DNA from: Steinernema hermaphroditum
Lineage: Eukaryota > Nematoda > Chromadorea > Rhabditida > Steinernematidae
Assembly (NCBI GenBank): GCA_030435675.1
Contig: CM059621.1
Span: forward strand, 15,562,001-15,626,000
Direction: 5' to 3'
DNA: 64,000 bases
Shown: positions 36,301 through 47,263 of the stretch, in pieces
Layout: the number at the start of each line of letters is the position of its first letter
How positions within the stretch are numbered: the stretch's first letter is position 1
The notes under the pieces: generated by a model
What the model was told of the DNA's origin: nothing
Databases searched by the model: none
The model's input: only the letters and a program-made list of their open reading frames with translations
Made by a program: the position numbers and the translations under genes

Positions 36301-39300
36301 AGCTTTGTCACTCATGCAACGAAGTCCGGCCAATCGAATGCAGAAAGGAATCATAGAAAAGTCTTTCAAATGAAAGAGTTTGCTATAATTATAAACTATA
36401 ACTATAGTTTGCGCCCGTCCGTACCCTAAATATCGCCAGACCTTGGTCGATATTGGATAAAGACTCGGACGAGTCGTTCTCTTTCCAGGTTTTGGCCGCT
36501 ATACCAAGTTCGTAGTTAAGGCTAATATACAGGCTTGGCTTAGACTCATGTCTATTTGTTTTAAGCGAGCTCTGTAGTCCTGGAAGCTTAGTTAGATAGA
36601 TGCTTAGTTAAAGCTTAGTTAGATATGGTCCATAATGTTCTTGACTCTTGTGAATATTCACTAGTTACTTGCAAATTTGCATTCAAAATACGCGTAGCTT
36701 AAGCTAGAATCAAGCGCAGGAATTTGGATGTGCTCTAAGTGGTAGCCGGCGTTGGTTGGCGGCGAGTTGTCCTACTTCGGTGCTTATGTACGCGCAAAGA
36801 ATGTCAAAAAATGGCAAGAGGCCTTGCATTTTTATGTTCATCCTGACAGATCGAGTGATGTTTGCAAGAACGACATTTGAGCTAAGAAAGGGTATAGAAT
36901 TTTACACACGCTTTCACATTCGTCTACATTTTGCGAGGTCACTGAGGAGCACTTGTGAGCGGATCTAATTTTTCGCCGTGTCACAATAACGCAGGCGCTG
37001 ATTCCGCGATCAGAATCTCTGGTTTGGGCGACACTTTCATGAAAGAGGTTCGAGATGCCAAAAATGTCCTACTGTATGGAATTTGCAGACGTTTTAAACC
37101 ACACATTGGCACGAGAAAACAAGTAGAATGTCAAACTAAAGCTTATGAAATTTAGATTCGTATTTTATCGCGACTAATGGTCAGATAAGATAACCGTCTC
37201 TTCTAACACTCACTTTCTCAAGATGGTGAAGAAGCTGTATCCCAGCACGAAGAGATTCACAATGAAGTAGGCGATCGGCACTCGGTACTGTACCGTGTCT
37301 CCGAAGAACGTCTCGCTACTGTAGAACCCGTAGAATAACAACGAATATTGAAAATAACCCTAAAATGGACAATACGACCACACACGAAGGCCTGACATAC
37401 CCCAAAATCCCAAACCGTATTCAACTCATCGGCGCGCGCCCTAACGTCGTCGGGCATAACTTTGATGTGACTCGTCCGATTGAAGCGGACGGGGTCTGCC
37501 CGCGAGTCGGCCAACCACTGCAAAGTAGCTATAAGAGCAAGTATGAGGTAGACCTGCCCACCTCTGGAATGATAACGAAAAGCAGCATGATTATGGTCAT
37601 TGTGACGTTCACTCCCAGCACCCAGCGGAGAAATGTGAAGTAGGAGGAGACAACCGAGCCGAAGTGACCTGAAGAAAGCGAGATGAATGAGATGCTCAGA
37701 TTTTGTAAAAAGTGAAGCAGGTATGTGTTGGATTAAAATATCAAAATAATGCCCATGGTTACATATTGAAGCTAAGATTTCATACCGTCAAATACATCTT
37801 TACGCGACTCTATTTCACGAATCAGTTTTGATACTCTTGGATCAACGCCTTATAAAAATGACCTTTGGATTCTGAGAAAGTCCGACTATCCGAGGCCGTA
37901 TGTTTTCAAGTTGACCTCCACAACGGCTCTCTATTTTGATCTGAGAGATTCCTATTTTCAGTTCTATTAGCGACCTCTTCGCTCTATCTTACCTTCACCT
38001 GCGCTCGTCCACAAATGACGACATCAGAGGAAATCACTTAGAATAAGATAATCGACTACGGTGTGATACATGTCTTGTATTTCGGTCGAAAATTGGCCCC
38101 AAAAGAATTTTTAACTCGAAACCCCTCCTGTTCTACGGCCGAAGAATCCTTACGAGCGAGGCTTATGCCCGAGAAGTGGGTACCGTTAATGACAAACATG
38201 ATAAACGTATATTAACTTAAACTGCCACTTGAATCAGCGGCCATTTTTCATGTATTAACACTATGTAACGCTGGAAAAAGACACCGAAATTAGTCAAAAC
38301 AGAGGGTGTCCCTTGCAGCCGGCTTGAACCCTGGTGTGACGTTGATGTCGAACCGGTCGGTGAAGGATGACGTATTTGCGTACAAAAATATATATGTAAT
38401 GAGGTCATCAGTTTTCATACTCTTATATCAACGGCAACGGCTCGCCACCGACACAAAGGACAAATGAAAGACAAGACAAGGGGACTCGATCGACGACAAA
38501 AATTTAAAAAAGCGTGTCAGTTATTCGCTTTGCATATACCAATAGGACCTGGTTTAAGTGGAAACCTACTCTCTATTCTCTTGATCTTCGCCTCCCATGG
38601 AATCAAGTAGATCTTCATATTGTCCAGCCATCTTGCGAACGCCGTAAATCGCCTGACAGCCTCAACTTTGTACAAGTGAACCCGCGACACTTTCGCTTCT
38701 TGTCGCTGGAGATGACGTTGCGCGACTCTAAATGGAGTTTTTAGTAAATGAATAGTGAAGTACCCAAAAATATAAGATATATCCATACTACGATAAACAT
38801 CTTGAAATGAACGTTTGTGTGTTCGCTTCCCATGATCCGCAGGCACATCAACATGGGCGTGTCCACCTCCCCTAGAAGCCATTGTATCTCCACTCGCGAG
38901 CTTGCCGATTCGAGGAAACCGTACCAGGTGAAAGGTTTACCTTTTTCTCGCTCAGACTGAAGAAAGAAAACTCGGTACCCAACAACCTCGGATCGAGCAG
39001 CTCTTATTCGTTATGACTTCACGGTCTCAAAATGACTGCATAAACATCGTTCTTTAAAAACGTTAATGCGATCTTTTAAGATTGAATGCTCTATTTTTAA
39101 GCTGGACGATTTTTTATTTTTCACGATTTTACTTCATGAATCAAAGGCGTTACGCCTTGCATGACACCGATTAATAGACAACAGAGGATATCACTTGTAT
39201 TCGGCTTCAATAGACGGCTTCATTCCTGGCACGGCGTTGACGTCGAACCGGTGGGAGACGGCGCGCTTCACGGGGCATCTGGGAATGGGCGAAACTCCGG

Positions 39301-42300
39301 AAATGGCGGCCGAACTTCTTCTTCTCGGGGCGTTTGAGGAGGCTTCTGCGTCAGAGGAGGCTTCTGAGCTCGCATCTGCTACGGAGAGATGAGTCCGTGG
39401 TTCGGGGGTTGCGTCTTCCTCAGTATTGGTGTCCTCAGAGCGTCGGTGACCTTCGGGATGACATCTCACGCAGCGTCGGGCGTCGGATTTCTGGCGTCGG
39501 ACATCTTGTTGTCAGCGGTGGTGGGACTACGGCTTCCGGGTGTCCCAATTCCCTCTGGAAGCCGGAACACTCACAACTGCCACAGGGTTTGCTGTCTGAC
39601 CAACCCGACGCTCAGAGAGCGACCGGAGGTATGTTTTACAATTCCTATGTATTCGCATTGTTTCGGCAAAAATAACTAAATCCCTCTAAAGCGCCGTTTC
39701 TCCATAAAGAACCAATTTTGGGAAACAAGCACCGCACCTTCGTTTTAAATCACTAATAAATCGAATAATGGACAAGTAAAAATTTTAACTTTTCGAAGCG
39801 TGGCATTCAGGACGAAGAACAAAAATAAAAGTGATCTGCTTTTCGAATCTGATATTCCTTAATCGCATCAAACCACGGCATGAATACGTCAAACAACAAA
39901 AATTAAGACGAGTTTTTGAAAGCTTACAGTACTTGCAATACAGATTACAATACTATGTAGAACGGGCGTGTCCATATCCCCCTGGAAGTCACTGTATCTT
40001 CACCCGCTAGATTCGAAAAGAGACGATTCTTAAGCCAACAAAAATTAAAACGAATTTTTAGAAGCACTGATTACTATACAGTGTAGAAGGATAGACACAC
40101 CCCTCTAAAACACTGTTTTGCCAAGAGAACCAATTTTGAGAAACAAACATCATATGTTATTTTAGATTTTTAATCTAACAACAACTGCTTTGTTACAATT
40201 GATAAAATGATATAAGATTGACATTCATATCCAACCACCGGACGAAGGATACGTTGCTCAAAAATGTCCGTTACGAAATATTGTAATCAATTTAAGATTG
40301 AACGCTTTATTTTCTAAACTCAACGGCACGTTTTATATTGGGTTGAGGCATGGAAAATTATTTTACAATATTTGTTCCTATGGCCAAACCAATGGGCGCG
40401 TTGTTGAGTACAGTTAATTCTCTCCTCACACTATGATTGGCGACTTATCTAATACATTCTTCTTGATGGAGGACTATTCTATCTTGATGGTCATTTTTCT
40501 ATCTTGATGGTCTTGATGGTTCTTACAAAGATTTCCGAAAGTTTAAACTAGCACTATGTGGCCTATTCTCTCATTCGAACCCCAAGAAACTCACTTCAGA
40601 GTTCTTCTCTTCCTCTTCATGCTCCACGCCTGACACCTCAACTTCCCGATGATCTCCTTCTTCTGCCGGATTGCCTCCAGCAACTTCTCCTTGGACATGA
40701 CCTGCGGCTCCTCTTCATCGCTATCGTATTCATCACTGAAAGCGGTCACCAAACTCGCTACACTAAGAAAACAAATAAATCAATCGGACAAGACATTCAT
40801 CAATCGCCGGAGGGCGAAGCCGAGGAATGCGTGACGTCACTTTACAAACCGATTTTCCAAGAAACGATCAATGGTGCACCTACTCGTTCTCGCCGAGTCG
40901 TTGATCATGTGGCCGCATCACCAGATTCCGGGTACCGATGGAGCTCGAGCGGCGGAACAAGGAGAAGAGGTCGATCTATAAGAAGAAAATTTGAACACTT
41001 TCTTGTATAGATGTAAAGTAACAGCCACAACGTGAATTACTCTCTTTTAGCAGTGGACACATTGACATGTGAGTAAGGGAACAAAAATACGCACTGAACA
41101 AGGATAAAAGGTATAAGGGGAAGGTTTTCTCAAAACACTTTCTCGTAAATGAAGATGGAAAATTGATGGTACAAAAATTTAAAGACTTTCTTGCAAATGA
41201 TTTATGATGGAAGATTGTTGAAACCCAGGATCAAAAATGAGACAGAACAAAGCTGATGACTACAACGTGCACATCGATCCAAAAAATGGACCAAAAAGCA
41301 AACTGATATTTTCGGTGCCCAGACATTTTCGCCCCCGAAATGTGGTCCCGACACGTAGACAGAACACGATGTATTGCAGAAGACAGTTGTGGTTGATTGG
41401 AAACTTTATCTTAACATACTACGGCACTCTAACCAGCCAATCGTTGCTCATGTTAATCAATAAAACGGTAAAAAAACAAAAAAACACTTTTATTTGGACG
41501 TAGAAGCCTGATATGTTCCAGAAGTCTGTCGAATATTCCTTTGAATTATGAAGAATCATGAATTATTGAATAATTGAAATATTGAAAATTATTATTAAAA
41601 ATTGTTGAAACCTATGGCGCATCCCAAGTGGCTTTTGCGAAAACAAACGATTCACAAAAATTATTTAAAAAAAGGTGATAACCGACGACGCGCACTCGAT
41701 GTATTGCAGAAGTATGTATGGAAAACATTAGGCTTCTACACCCAGTAGTGGCAGTAGTGGGCATAACGTACTGCAGCACGCTAGTCTGCTAATCATTGCT
41801 CGTGTTAATCAATGAAAGGACATTAAAAAAGAGTTATGCCAGTACGTCCACGTTTATTTGGATGTAGAAGCCTGATGCGTTCCATAGAAGTCATTCTAAT
41901 TGCTACACCATGGACCAATATATTAAGTTTCAAAATTCCGAAATATTGTTGCAGCGTTAGGAAAATGGATGCGAAGATTCTTCTCAAAAACAAATTATCA
42001 TTGAAAGAACTAAATTTTGAAAGACGTTCGCACGTGTTCATGGTGGACAAAATCCTCAAAGTCAGGTTGAATTTTTTGAAAGAAACCTGACTAATTCAAC
42101 AAAAATTATGACTAGTGACAGTATTACATTAACTGTCGGCACAGTGGGTCCTGGATGGAAAATGAACCATACCATTTTGTTGTCTGGTAAATTCTGCAAA
42201 AATTACGTTAGTGTTACATTAGTTAAATTACATCTAACATGCATATTCAATGGTCTAAGTGGTTTTGGCAGAGGTTTGAAAATCAAAGGTTAATGTAAGT

Positions 42301-45300
42301 TTTGCCCATGGGATGGGGCTATTTATATGGCCGCCACTGTACTTCGCTCAAGGTGCAAAATCCCTGCTTTTACTGTGTCCAAAGAATTTATGTCACCACT
42401 GTTCAAAGCCATATTATCTAACGAGTTGTGCCTTTCTTTATCTGCATGAACTTCCATCTAACATCATCACACTTCTACTGATTGACCTGTTCGCTGAATA
42501 TCCATGCGGCTAGTCAAAACAATGCTTTGCGGTACGATACTCAAGCTATTGATGAATTGATGAACAAAAATTTATTACTTTACCGAATTTATTCATCTAA
42601 CATAGGCATCTAACATTTTACATGTTTTCGCAACCCAATTCTAGCTACCGCTTGTAAAAAACACTTTTCAGAACGGAAAATGGAGAGTTATATGAAAATT
42701 TATGTATATGTCACACCACGAAACATACAAACAATTTGCAAAAAATAAAATCAAGAAGTTCAAAAACACTTAGGAATTGAAACGTGAGGAAGGCTTCGTT
42801 CATATATTAAACCACTTCACCGCTTCTACACCCGAGCTGGTGCCTATTTCGACTCGGACATCGTGTCTTGCTCCGCAGAAAGGACTTAGAGTGTGCCAGA
42901 TTTCACTGAAGAGGCTCTCAGGAACTCTTGCAGAGATCGCTGGTCAGAAACGTTGGCAGAAACTTATCACCTTTTTTAGTTGTTACTCCACAATCCAAAA
43001 GAGAAACGGATTGTTTAATAAAGATGTCAACCCGATGACAAAGATAATCCATTTCCACCGTGGTAAAAACAATGGACTTTTTTCTGTCCTATAATAAAGG
43101 TCAGCGACTAACTCCGGACAAAAGTATCTAAAAAAATACAGAAGTCCCCGATAACAAAATCAGAAAATTCAAAAGCGTGCGAAGATCGTTAGGCGAAAGA
43201 CAGACCCATAAACTCCGAGGGAACGCCGTTTAACGACTACATATTATAAGCACAAAAACGTACATATAACTATTGCGCGTCATTTGTGGGACATATGTCT
43301 GACTGCGACGGTGACAAAAATCTCATAAGAAAAACATACTAACGATTTTAAATGGTTCACGCTCAGCAACCTAACAGTTTCATTGGCTTATATACAAAAA
43401 TTAGGAAAATAAGTCATTCTTGTTCATATTGATTCAAGTGCTGGACCCATTATGTAACCTTCGTTTCTCCCACTGTCTTTTCACCACCTCCGTTCCCTTG
43501 TGACCGGGATAGAATAACTAGAAGCATGCGCCTTTCCATATGTTTAGTGATGTTATATCCTTTTTATATCGCGATGCCTCGTTAGGCATTTTCCAGTATT
43601 TAGTCTTTTTCAGTGCAAAATTAAGGAGCTCTTAAGAAGAAAATATGATTAACATATAAGCAATAAACGAATTGATTTCCTGTATCATAGGCTTGCGCCT
43701 TGCGAGACGCCATAGATGCACAAGGGCCACAAGCCATGTTGAGAAATAATGATGCCAAAAATTTAAACTACTAAAAATTTAGTTGAGAATGAGTTAAGTG
43801 AGCGGTCCTTATTGGCCTTTCGTCTCTCATCCCAGCTCCCAGAAGGACCTGCAACACGAGGGAGCCGTAGTTCTATCCACATGGCCAAAGACCGATTCAG
43901 ATTGCATTATTGGGCACTAACAAATATTGGACTTCTATCCATTAAGTGAACCCGGGCGAAGACTAACAAAAATTGGACAGGATATCAGCGTCAACGACTA
44001 CATCTCCCCAAAGTTAAAGTAGAAGCATTCGAGGTTAAGCTCGTTCTTGTCAACGAGCAGTGAACAGCCGAAGTGTGCAACTCTCAAAGGATACCAAGAA
44101 GCTCATCTTTCAAGGCTAGACGCCACCTTCGGTCTCTTTCGCGGCCACCCTCGGTCTAATTCTCTTTTTTCGTTTACCCTCCCCATTGGTTTTCCTAAAT
44201 ACACACAAATGTACGTCATATATGTACAAAGGCCACAAGCCAGGTTGATAAGCAATAAGCATTGATTCCAAAAATTTAATCTAGTACTAATTTGGTTGAG
44301 AATGAGTTAAGTGAACGGTCGTTATTGGCCTTTTGTGTTTCCTTTAATGAAAGTCTTGCCAAGAAGCTCGTCAATGAGATGACCGCTGATCAATCTACCA
44401 GGGTATTCACTCCAGCGGAAGCTAGAATAAGATCAAATGCTGTGATTCGTGCTTTTCTTGTGTATTTATCAAACGATCTGTTCAGCGTAATGCCCTTGAA
44501 TGCCCTCGGAAAGGTATGTTGGAAAATTCTTTGGAAAAAAGTTAGATAAACATTATCATCGTCGTTGCAAGCGTTCTGCAAATGACATCAATTACAGTGG
44601 CGTTATCTCGTGAGTTAAGTGCGTCTGAAGAAACGTTCCTTCAACAACTGTTTGTCTTCATATGTATCTGCAAACTTCGGTTGCACAAAAAGAAGTTGCA
44701 CAACGTTAAGAGCCTACAGATGTCGTTTTGTAAAAAAGAACAAACGACCTGGGGAGTCCCAGTCGGCGAACAGAGGAAAGCTATTGGCAAAAATCATATG
44801 TCGCTATGAAGCATCTGGTCTAATGAAAGAGATTTTTATTAGGGCTTGCGAAGGAAAAAAGTTAATTCTTTGACTGAAGCCGCTCTTAGGCGATTGATCG
44901 AGATGTTGGCCAAAAATTAGAAAACGGCTAAGATTTTTGCTTAAGATTTGTGCGAAAACAAACTGTCAAAGTAAGCTCGTGTTAAACCGTAGCTCGTGTT
45001 GTGCCAACGTCTTCAAGTAAAAATCATGATATTGCAAATAAATCCTATTCTTAGTCTTACAGATAAATAAGCGAATCTTAGGAATTTCCCGCAGATAATC
45101 TTAAAGCAAAGGGAGTACGATGGACAAAAATGATATATGAATGTTGTACGTTTTTCTTTCTGTTCCGTTTCGTTGATGGAAAGGGTCTGGAAATGTGGAA
45201 AAGGGTTAATTCAGTAGCATACTGATGACTAAAGGCATTCATACGTCAAAATGTCAGGTGTACATAATCGGCATTTTACGCTTGTAATCGGCGACGGTAG

Positions 45301-47263
45301 CAAAACGGTCACTTTGAGATACCTTTTTATCTGATGGGAACAGGTTAAAGTACCGGGAAAATCTACTTTTCTAGATCAAAAAAGGACGACAAACAGGAAT
45401 ATAGCAACAGAACTGGTATAAAAAGGCAAAAAATCAAGGTAAATTGAAAAGCTTGTCGACTTACAGTATTTATGGTACACCCTGTATTGTGTTCTTTCAA
45501 GTCGAATCGAAACAACATGACACTCTGTGCTACGTTATCAAGCATTATAGCTGGATCGTCTTTGTCTCAAAAATGCTAAAATAGTTCTCCTGCTTGAAAC
45601 TTCTAATCACAAAAATAATGTTGGGTTGGTGTGCAGCGAATGACGATTAAACATTCTACAAATTTGTAATATTTATTGCTTGCGTCGAACCGGTTGGCGT
45701 ATTATGTTCTCTCAAGTAAATCCTGCCCCAACCATGTGTGAAGGGTGCTCCTTTATGCATGCGGATCATTTGAAGGATCATTATACATAGTCTGCGACCT
45801 GACTTTGTGACTTGTAAACTTCTCCAAGCCCGTCAACTAACTACTCTATATCATAAGCGATGATTGCTATTATTCTCAAAAATAACTAGTAAAGTGGTAA
45901 AATATGAAAAGGTCGTTGCACTGTTTCCAAACAAGACGTTTTCCATCGGCTAATAATGACATCGGGTGAGGGAGATGTGCAAGAGGTACAGGCACAAAAA
46001 TCACCGTTAGCATTGCAGCACCATATTGTTTCAAGTGGTTCACTACAACGGTTCACTGCGTATCTACATATCTGAGAATGACCCAAACTCCTGCAAAAAT
46101 ATGAGTGAGAAACACTTCAAATAAATCTGATATGTCGTATTTCTTGTTTGACCTCTGCCACTTCACAGATAACTAAACCAAGCAGTGATCAGAAATTTAA
46201 TCGGTATAGATTTCATCGAAATGCTGCTTTCGGTTCTTGGTTCTCAGATATACAAAAATTAATGTTTAGAGCATGAAAGTGCCCGATTTTGCACCATCTA
46301 CGCTTTGTTCTCCTTGATTTTTCCGCCTAGCACGACCATTCAACACCGTATCCCTTCAATCCTACAACGGTTCCCTGCGTATAAGCCATTTTCGTCTATC
46401 TGAGACCGTTACAAAATCCTGCAAAAATATGAGTGAGGAACAATTCAAACCGATGAAAAGTTAGACACAAAAGGATACTTTTTAAGGCACTTGTAAAATA
46501 TGTGTGACTGTGTGTCGTTTAACATTTAATTTCAACGGTCGACTAACAAAGTCGGTTAAATCGCCGCGCACCAGCCTAGCAATTATAAATAAAGCTAATC
46601 GCATTTCTTGTTTGACCTCCGCCACTTCAGGACTTCCAACTAAACCAATCAGTCATGGAAATTTAATCGACATAGATTTCACCGGATTGCTGCTTTTTGG
46701 TTCTTGGTTCATAGAACTTGGTTTTGTTCTCCTTGCTCGTTCCATAAAGCAACTCCTTGATAATCAATACGTTTACGTCCTCGTGACACACTCCTACGTC
46801 TGCTACACATCGCTCCTATCAAATTTCAAATTCCGGCTATCAGTGCTGACGTACTATCAGTTTAAAGCCTCAAAAAATGTCCCTATTCGCAACAGTCTAC
46901 GTGCCGTTGAGGCGCGCCCTGGCACGTCGTCGGCTAATTGATGGCTCACAAAAAGCCGGTAACTGTCAAAACATAGAAACTCACCAGCACCGACGATCGC
47001 CTGGAGAGTCGCGCAGTGCTGCCATCCTCTTCGGAAGACTCGAATCCGACGCTCCCGGCGGAAACGTCTCCGCCGCGCATCGTCGACCTCCGCGGTCGGG
47101 CCATGATCATCGAGATCGTGCCGTACTCGTCGCTGCCTCCGCTGGGACTCCGGAGCGCCTCCTCTTCCGGCGCTTCGTCACCGGCTCCCGTCGGCTCCTC
47201 CGTCGCCCCGTCATTACCGTTTCGGAGCAGACGAGCGGCCACATTGCGCCACAGGCGACTCAT
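21309..47263 (-). CDS. tmc-1: Transmembrane channel-like protein, TMC-1 type (mechanotransduction channel)
   Basis: Nineteen exons were joined with every phase matching: 46985-47263, 40884-40975, 40595-40762, 38570-38727, 37562-37668, 37401-37517, 37214-37359, 35376-35526, 34112-34276, 33952-34067, 33736-33909, 29576-29930, 29405-29533, 28928-29361, 28603-28884, 24795-24962, 24383-24763, 21549-21879 and 21309-21506 (3,951 nt, about 1,316 residues; nematode TMC-1 is close to 1,300). Family hallmarks seen are [30 protein letters not shown] followed by [15 protein letters not shown] (first membrane helix), [37 protein letters not shown] and [14 protein letters not shown], then [12 protein letters not shown] and a long acidic, Ser-rich cytoplasmic tail. 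TMC proteins are pore subunits of mechanosensory channels in the plasma membrane. The ATG at 47263 is the first in the 5' exon frame, so the N-terminus is the least certain part. An AATAAA lies on the minus strand near 21291. Introns reach about 6 kb and carry many repeats. Confidence 0.93.
22190..22249. repeat. Diverged mariner-like terminal repeat
   Basis: CAGAACTTTTTAAACACCCT followed by GTATA is a mariner-type right end similar to, but diverged from, the 4.6-7.0 kb element. No second end or transposase was found nearby. A shorter similar end (TATGGTACACCCTGTA) lies at about 45472. Confidence 0.45.
22617..23015. repeat. Dispersed repeat family D, copy 1
   Basis: ATTGTCATATCTCGTCTTGA and AATTTTGCACACGCTTTCAC match 36272-36300 and 36895-36915. 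The material between differs in length, so the copies are composite or carry insertions. Confidence 0.6.
23345..24250. repeat. Tandem pair of a roughly 280 bp repeat (TMC intron 17)
   Basis: GGAATCTATTCTGTTGGTCA, TTAGGCACC and TCTTTAAAATTCAC in 23490-23550 correspond to GAATCTATTCTGCACATGAC, TTAGGCAC and TCTTTAAAATGCAC in 24118-24185, followed in both by a related block ending in TTATAT. Confidence 0.6.
25110..25530. repeat. Dispersed repeat family B, copy (TMC intron 15)
   Basis: It shares ATGCAAGAAATCTCATAATG, ACAATGAAGAACCGCATATC and the GC-rich body ending ACGGGCCGATCATTGCG with the 14.2 kb copy. Confidence 0.6.
27279..27416. mobile_element. Small MITE-like hairpin
   Basis: ACTGCAACTTGGCTTATTTG at the left pairs with the inverted copy at the right (27395-27416), followed by further pairing of GATAAATGAAA. 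About 138 bp in all, non-coding. No clear target duplication could be fixed. Confidence 0.65.
27735..27800. repeat. Short tandem repeat, about 20 bp unit
   Basis: AGTTAATAAGAGCCCCAAAA-type units recur three to four times, the later ones as AATAAGAGTCCCCAAAAATT. Confidence 0.6.
28020..28602. repeat. Tandem repeats carrying copies of the TMC exon 15 end (intron 15)
   Basis: Diverged units share CACAAATTTCGTCAACC/CACAAGTTTCATCGGTC and CTAGCACCACCAATCT. One unit (28165-28215) ends ATCAACTCACCCGAACGACC with GCACAAACCGCC, matching the real exon 15 3' end and donor at 28590-28625. The intron thus contains a decoy copy of the exon-donor junction. Confidence 0.65.
30050..30270. repeat. Dispersed repeat family A, copy 3 (TMC intron 11)
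   Basis: Shared landmarks are TATTTCCAAGTTGACC, GAGCTGAGACTCCTG, GGTCCACAAATGACGACATC and GAACAATTTTTGATCTCA. Confidence 0.7.
30500..30900. repeat. Dispersed repeat family C, copy 1 (TMC intron 11)
   Basis: Shared with 31965-32420: TGTTTCCTTCTGTGA, CATTGTTGCACCAACTTAAT, CCAGCACAT, TCAATCTTCATGGTC, GAGTGCTCA and a final AAACCAAAAGC. Fragments of its left edge also occur near 12690 and 31590. Both copies lie in one orientation. Confidence 0.7.
31965..32420. repeat. Dispersed repeat family C, copy 2 (TMC intron 11)
   Basis: It matches 30500-30900 over some 400 bp with indels; CATTGTTGCACCAACTTAAT is identical in both. Confidence 0.7.
32705..32774. repeat. (TTTAG)n simple repeat, about 14 units
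   Basis: This is an uninterrupted TTTAG pentamer array in TMC intron 11. It is not the nematode telomere unit (TTAGGC). Confidence 0.95.
32815..33260. repeat. Dispersed repeat family B, copy (TMC intron 11)
   Basis: It shares GGCACAAATCACACCGTTGA, TTGGAACTACGAATGCCTGG and CCTTCTGGGAGCCGGAGC with the 14.2 kb copy. Confidence 0.65.
34550..34700. repeat. Dispersed repeat family B, partial copy (TMC intron 8)
   Basis: GTGGGACTACGACTTCCGGG through CTGGAAGCCGGAACACTC closely matches 39525-39575. Confidence 0.65.
36255..36970. repeat. Dispersed repeat family D, copy 2 (TMC intron 7)
   Basis: It shares both end blocks with 22617-23015. Extra sequence in the middle (36380-36890) has no gene-like frame. 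Confidence 0.55.
37875..38130. repeat. Dispersed repeat family A, copy 5 (TMC intron 4)
   Basis: Shared landmarks are TTTTCAAGTTGACCTCCAC, GATCTGAGAGATTCCTA, CGTCCACAAATGACGACATC and CTTAGAATAAGATAA. Copy 4 is at 31110-31235. Confidence 0.7.
39130..39640. repeat. Dispersed repeat family B, copy (TMC intron 3)
   Basis: It shares GGCGTTACGCCTTGCATGAC and TGGGACTACGGCTTCCGGG, and CTCTGGAAGCCGGAACACTC is common with the 34.55 kb copy. The open frames here are a product of the GC-rich core. Confidence 0.65.
41380..41905. repeat. Tandem pair, about 150 bp (TMC intron 1)
   Basis: CATGTTAATCAATAAAACGG to TTTATTTGGACGTAGAAGCC (41450-41515) recurs as CGTGTTAATCAATGAAAGG to TTTATTTGGATGTAGAAGCC (41800-41875). 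Confidence 0.65.
43710..44340. repeat. Direct repeat pair, about 115 bp (TMC intron 1)
   Basis: GGGCCACAAGCCATGTTGA to GAATGAGTTAAGTGAGCGGT (43727-43810) recurs at 44228-44320 with few changes. Confidence 0.7.
46085..46715. repeat. Tandem pair, about 110 bp (TMC intron 1)
   Basis: TTCTTGTTTGACCTCTGCCA to GCTTTCGGTTCTTGGTTC (46140-46245) recurs at 46608-46713. A second shared block, CCTGCAAAAATATGAGTGAG, occurs at 46090 and 46420. Confidence 0.65.

Noticed and set aside
38570..38950. Extended frame upstream of TMC exon 4 reading like [11 protein letters not shown]
   Set aside because: It resembles nothing at this position in TMC proteins, and the exon 3 to exon 4 join is already phase-perfect with the conserved sequence.
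39191..39679. GC-rich frames on both strands inside TMC intron 3
   Set aside because: They coincide with a family B repeat, are not consistent between copies, and are not needed to keep the TMC phase.
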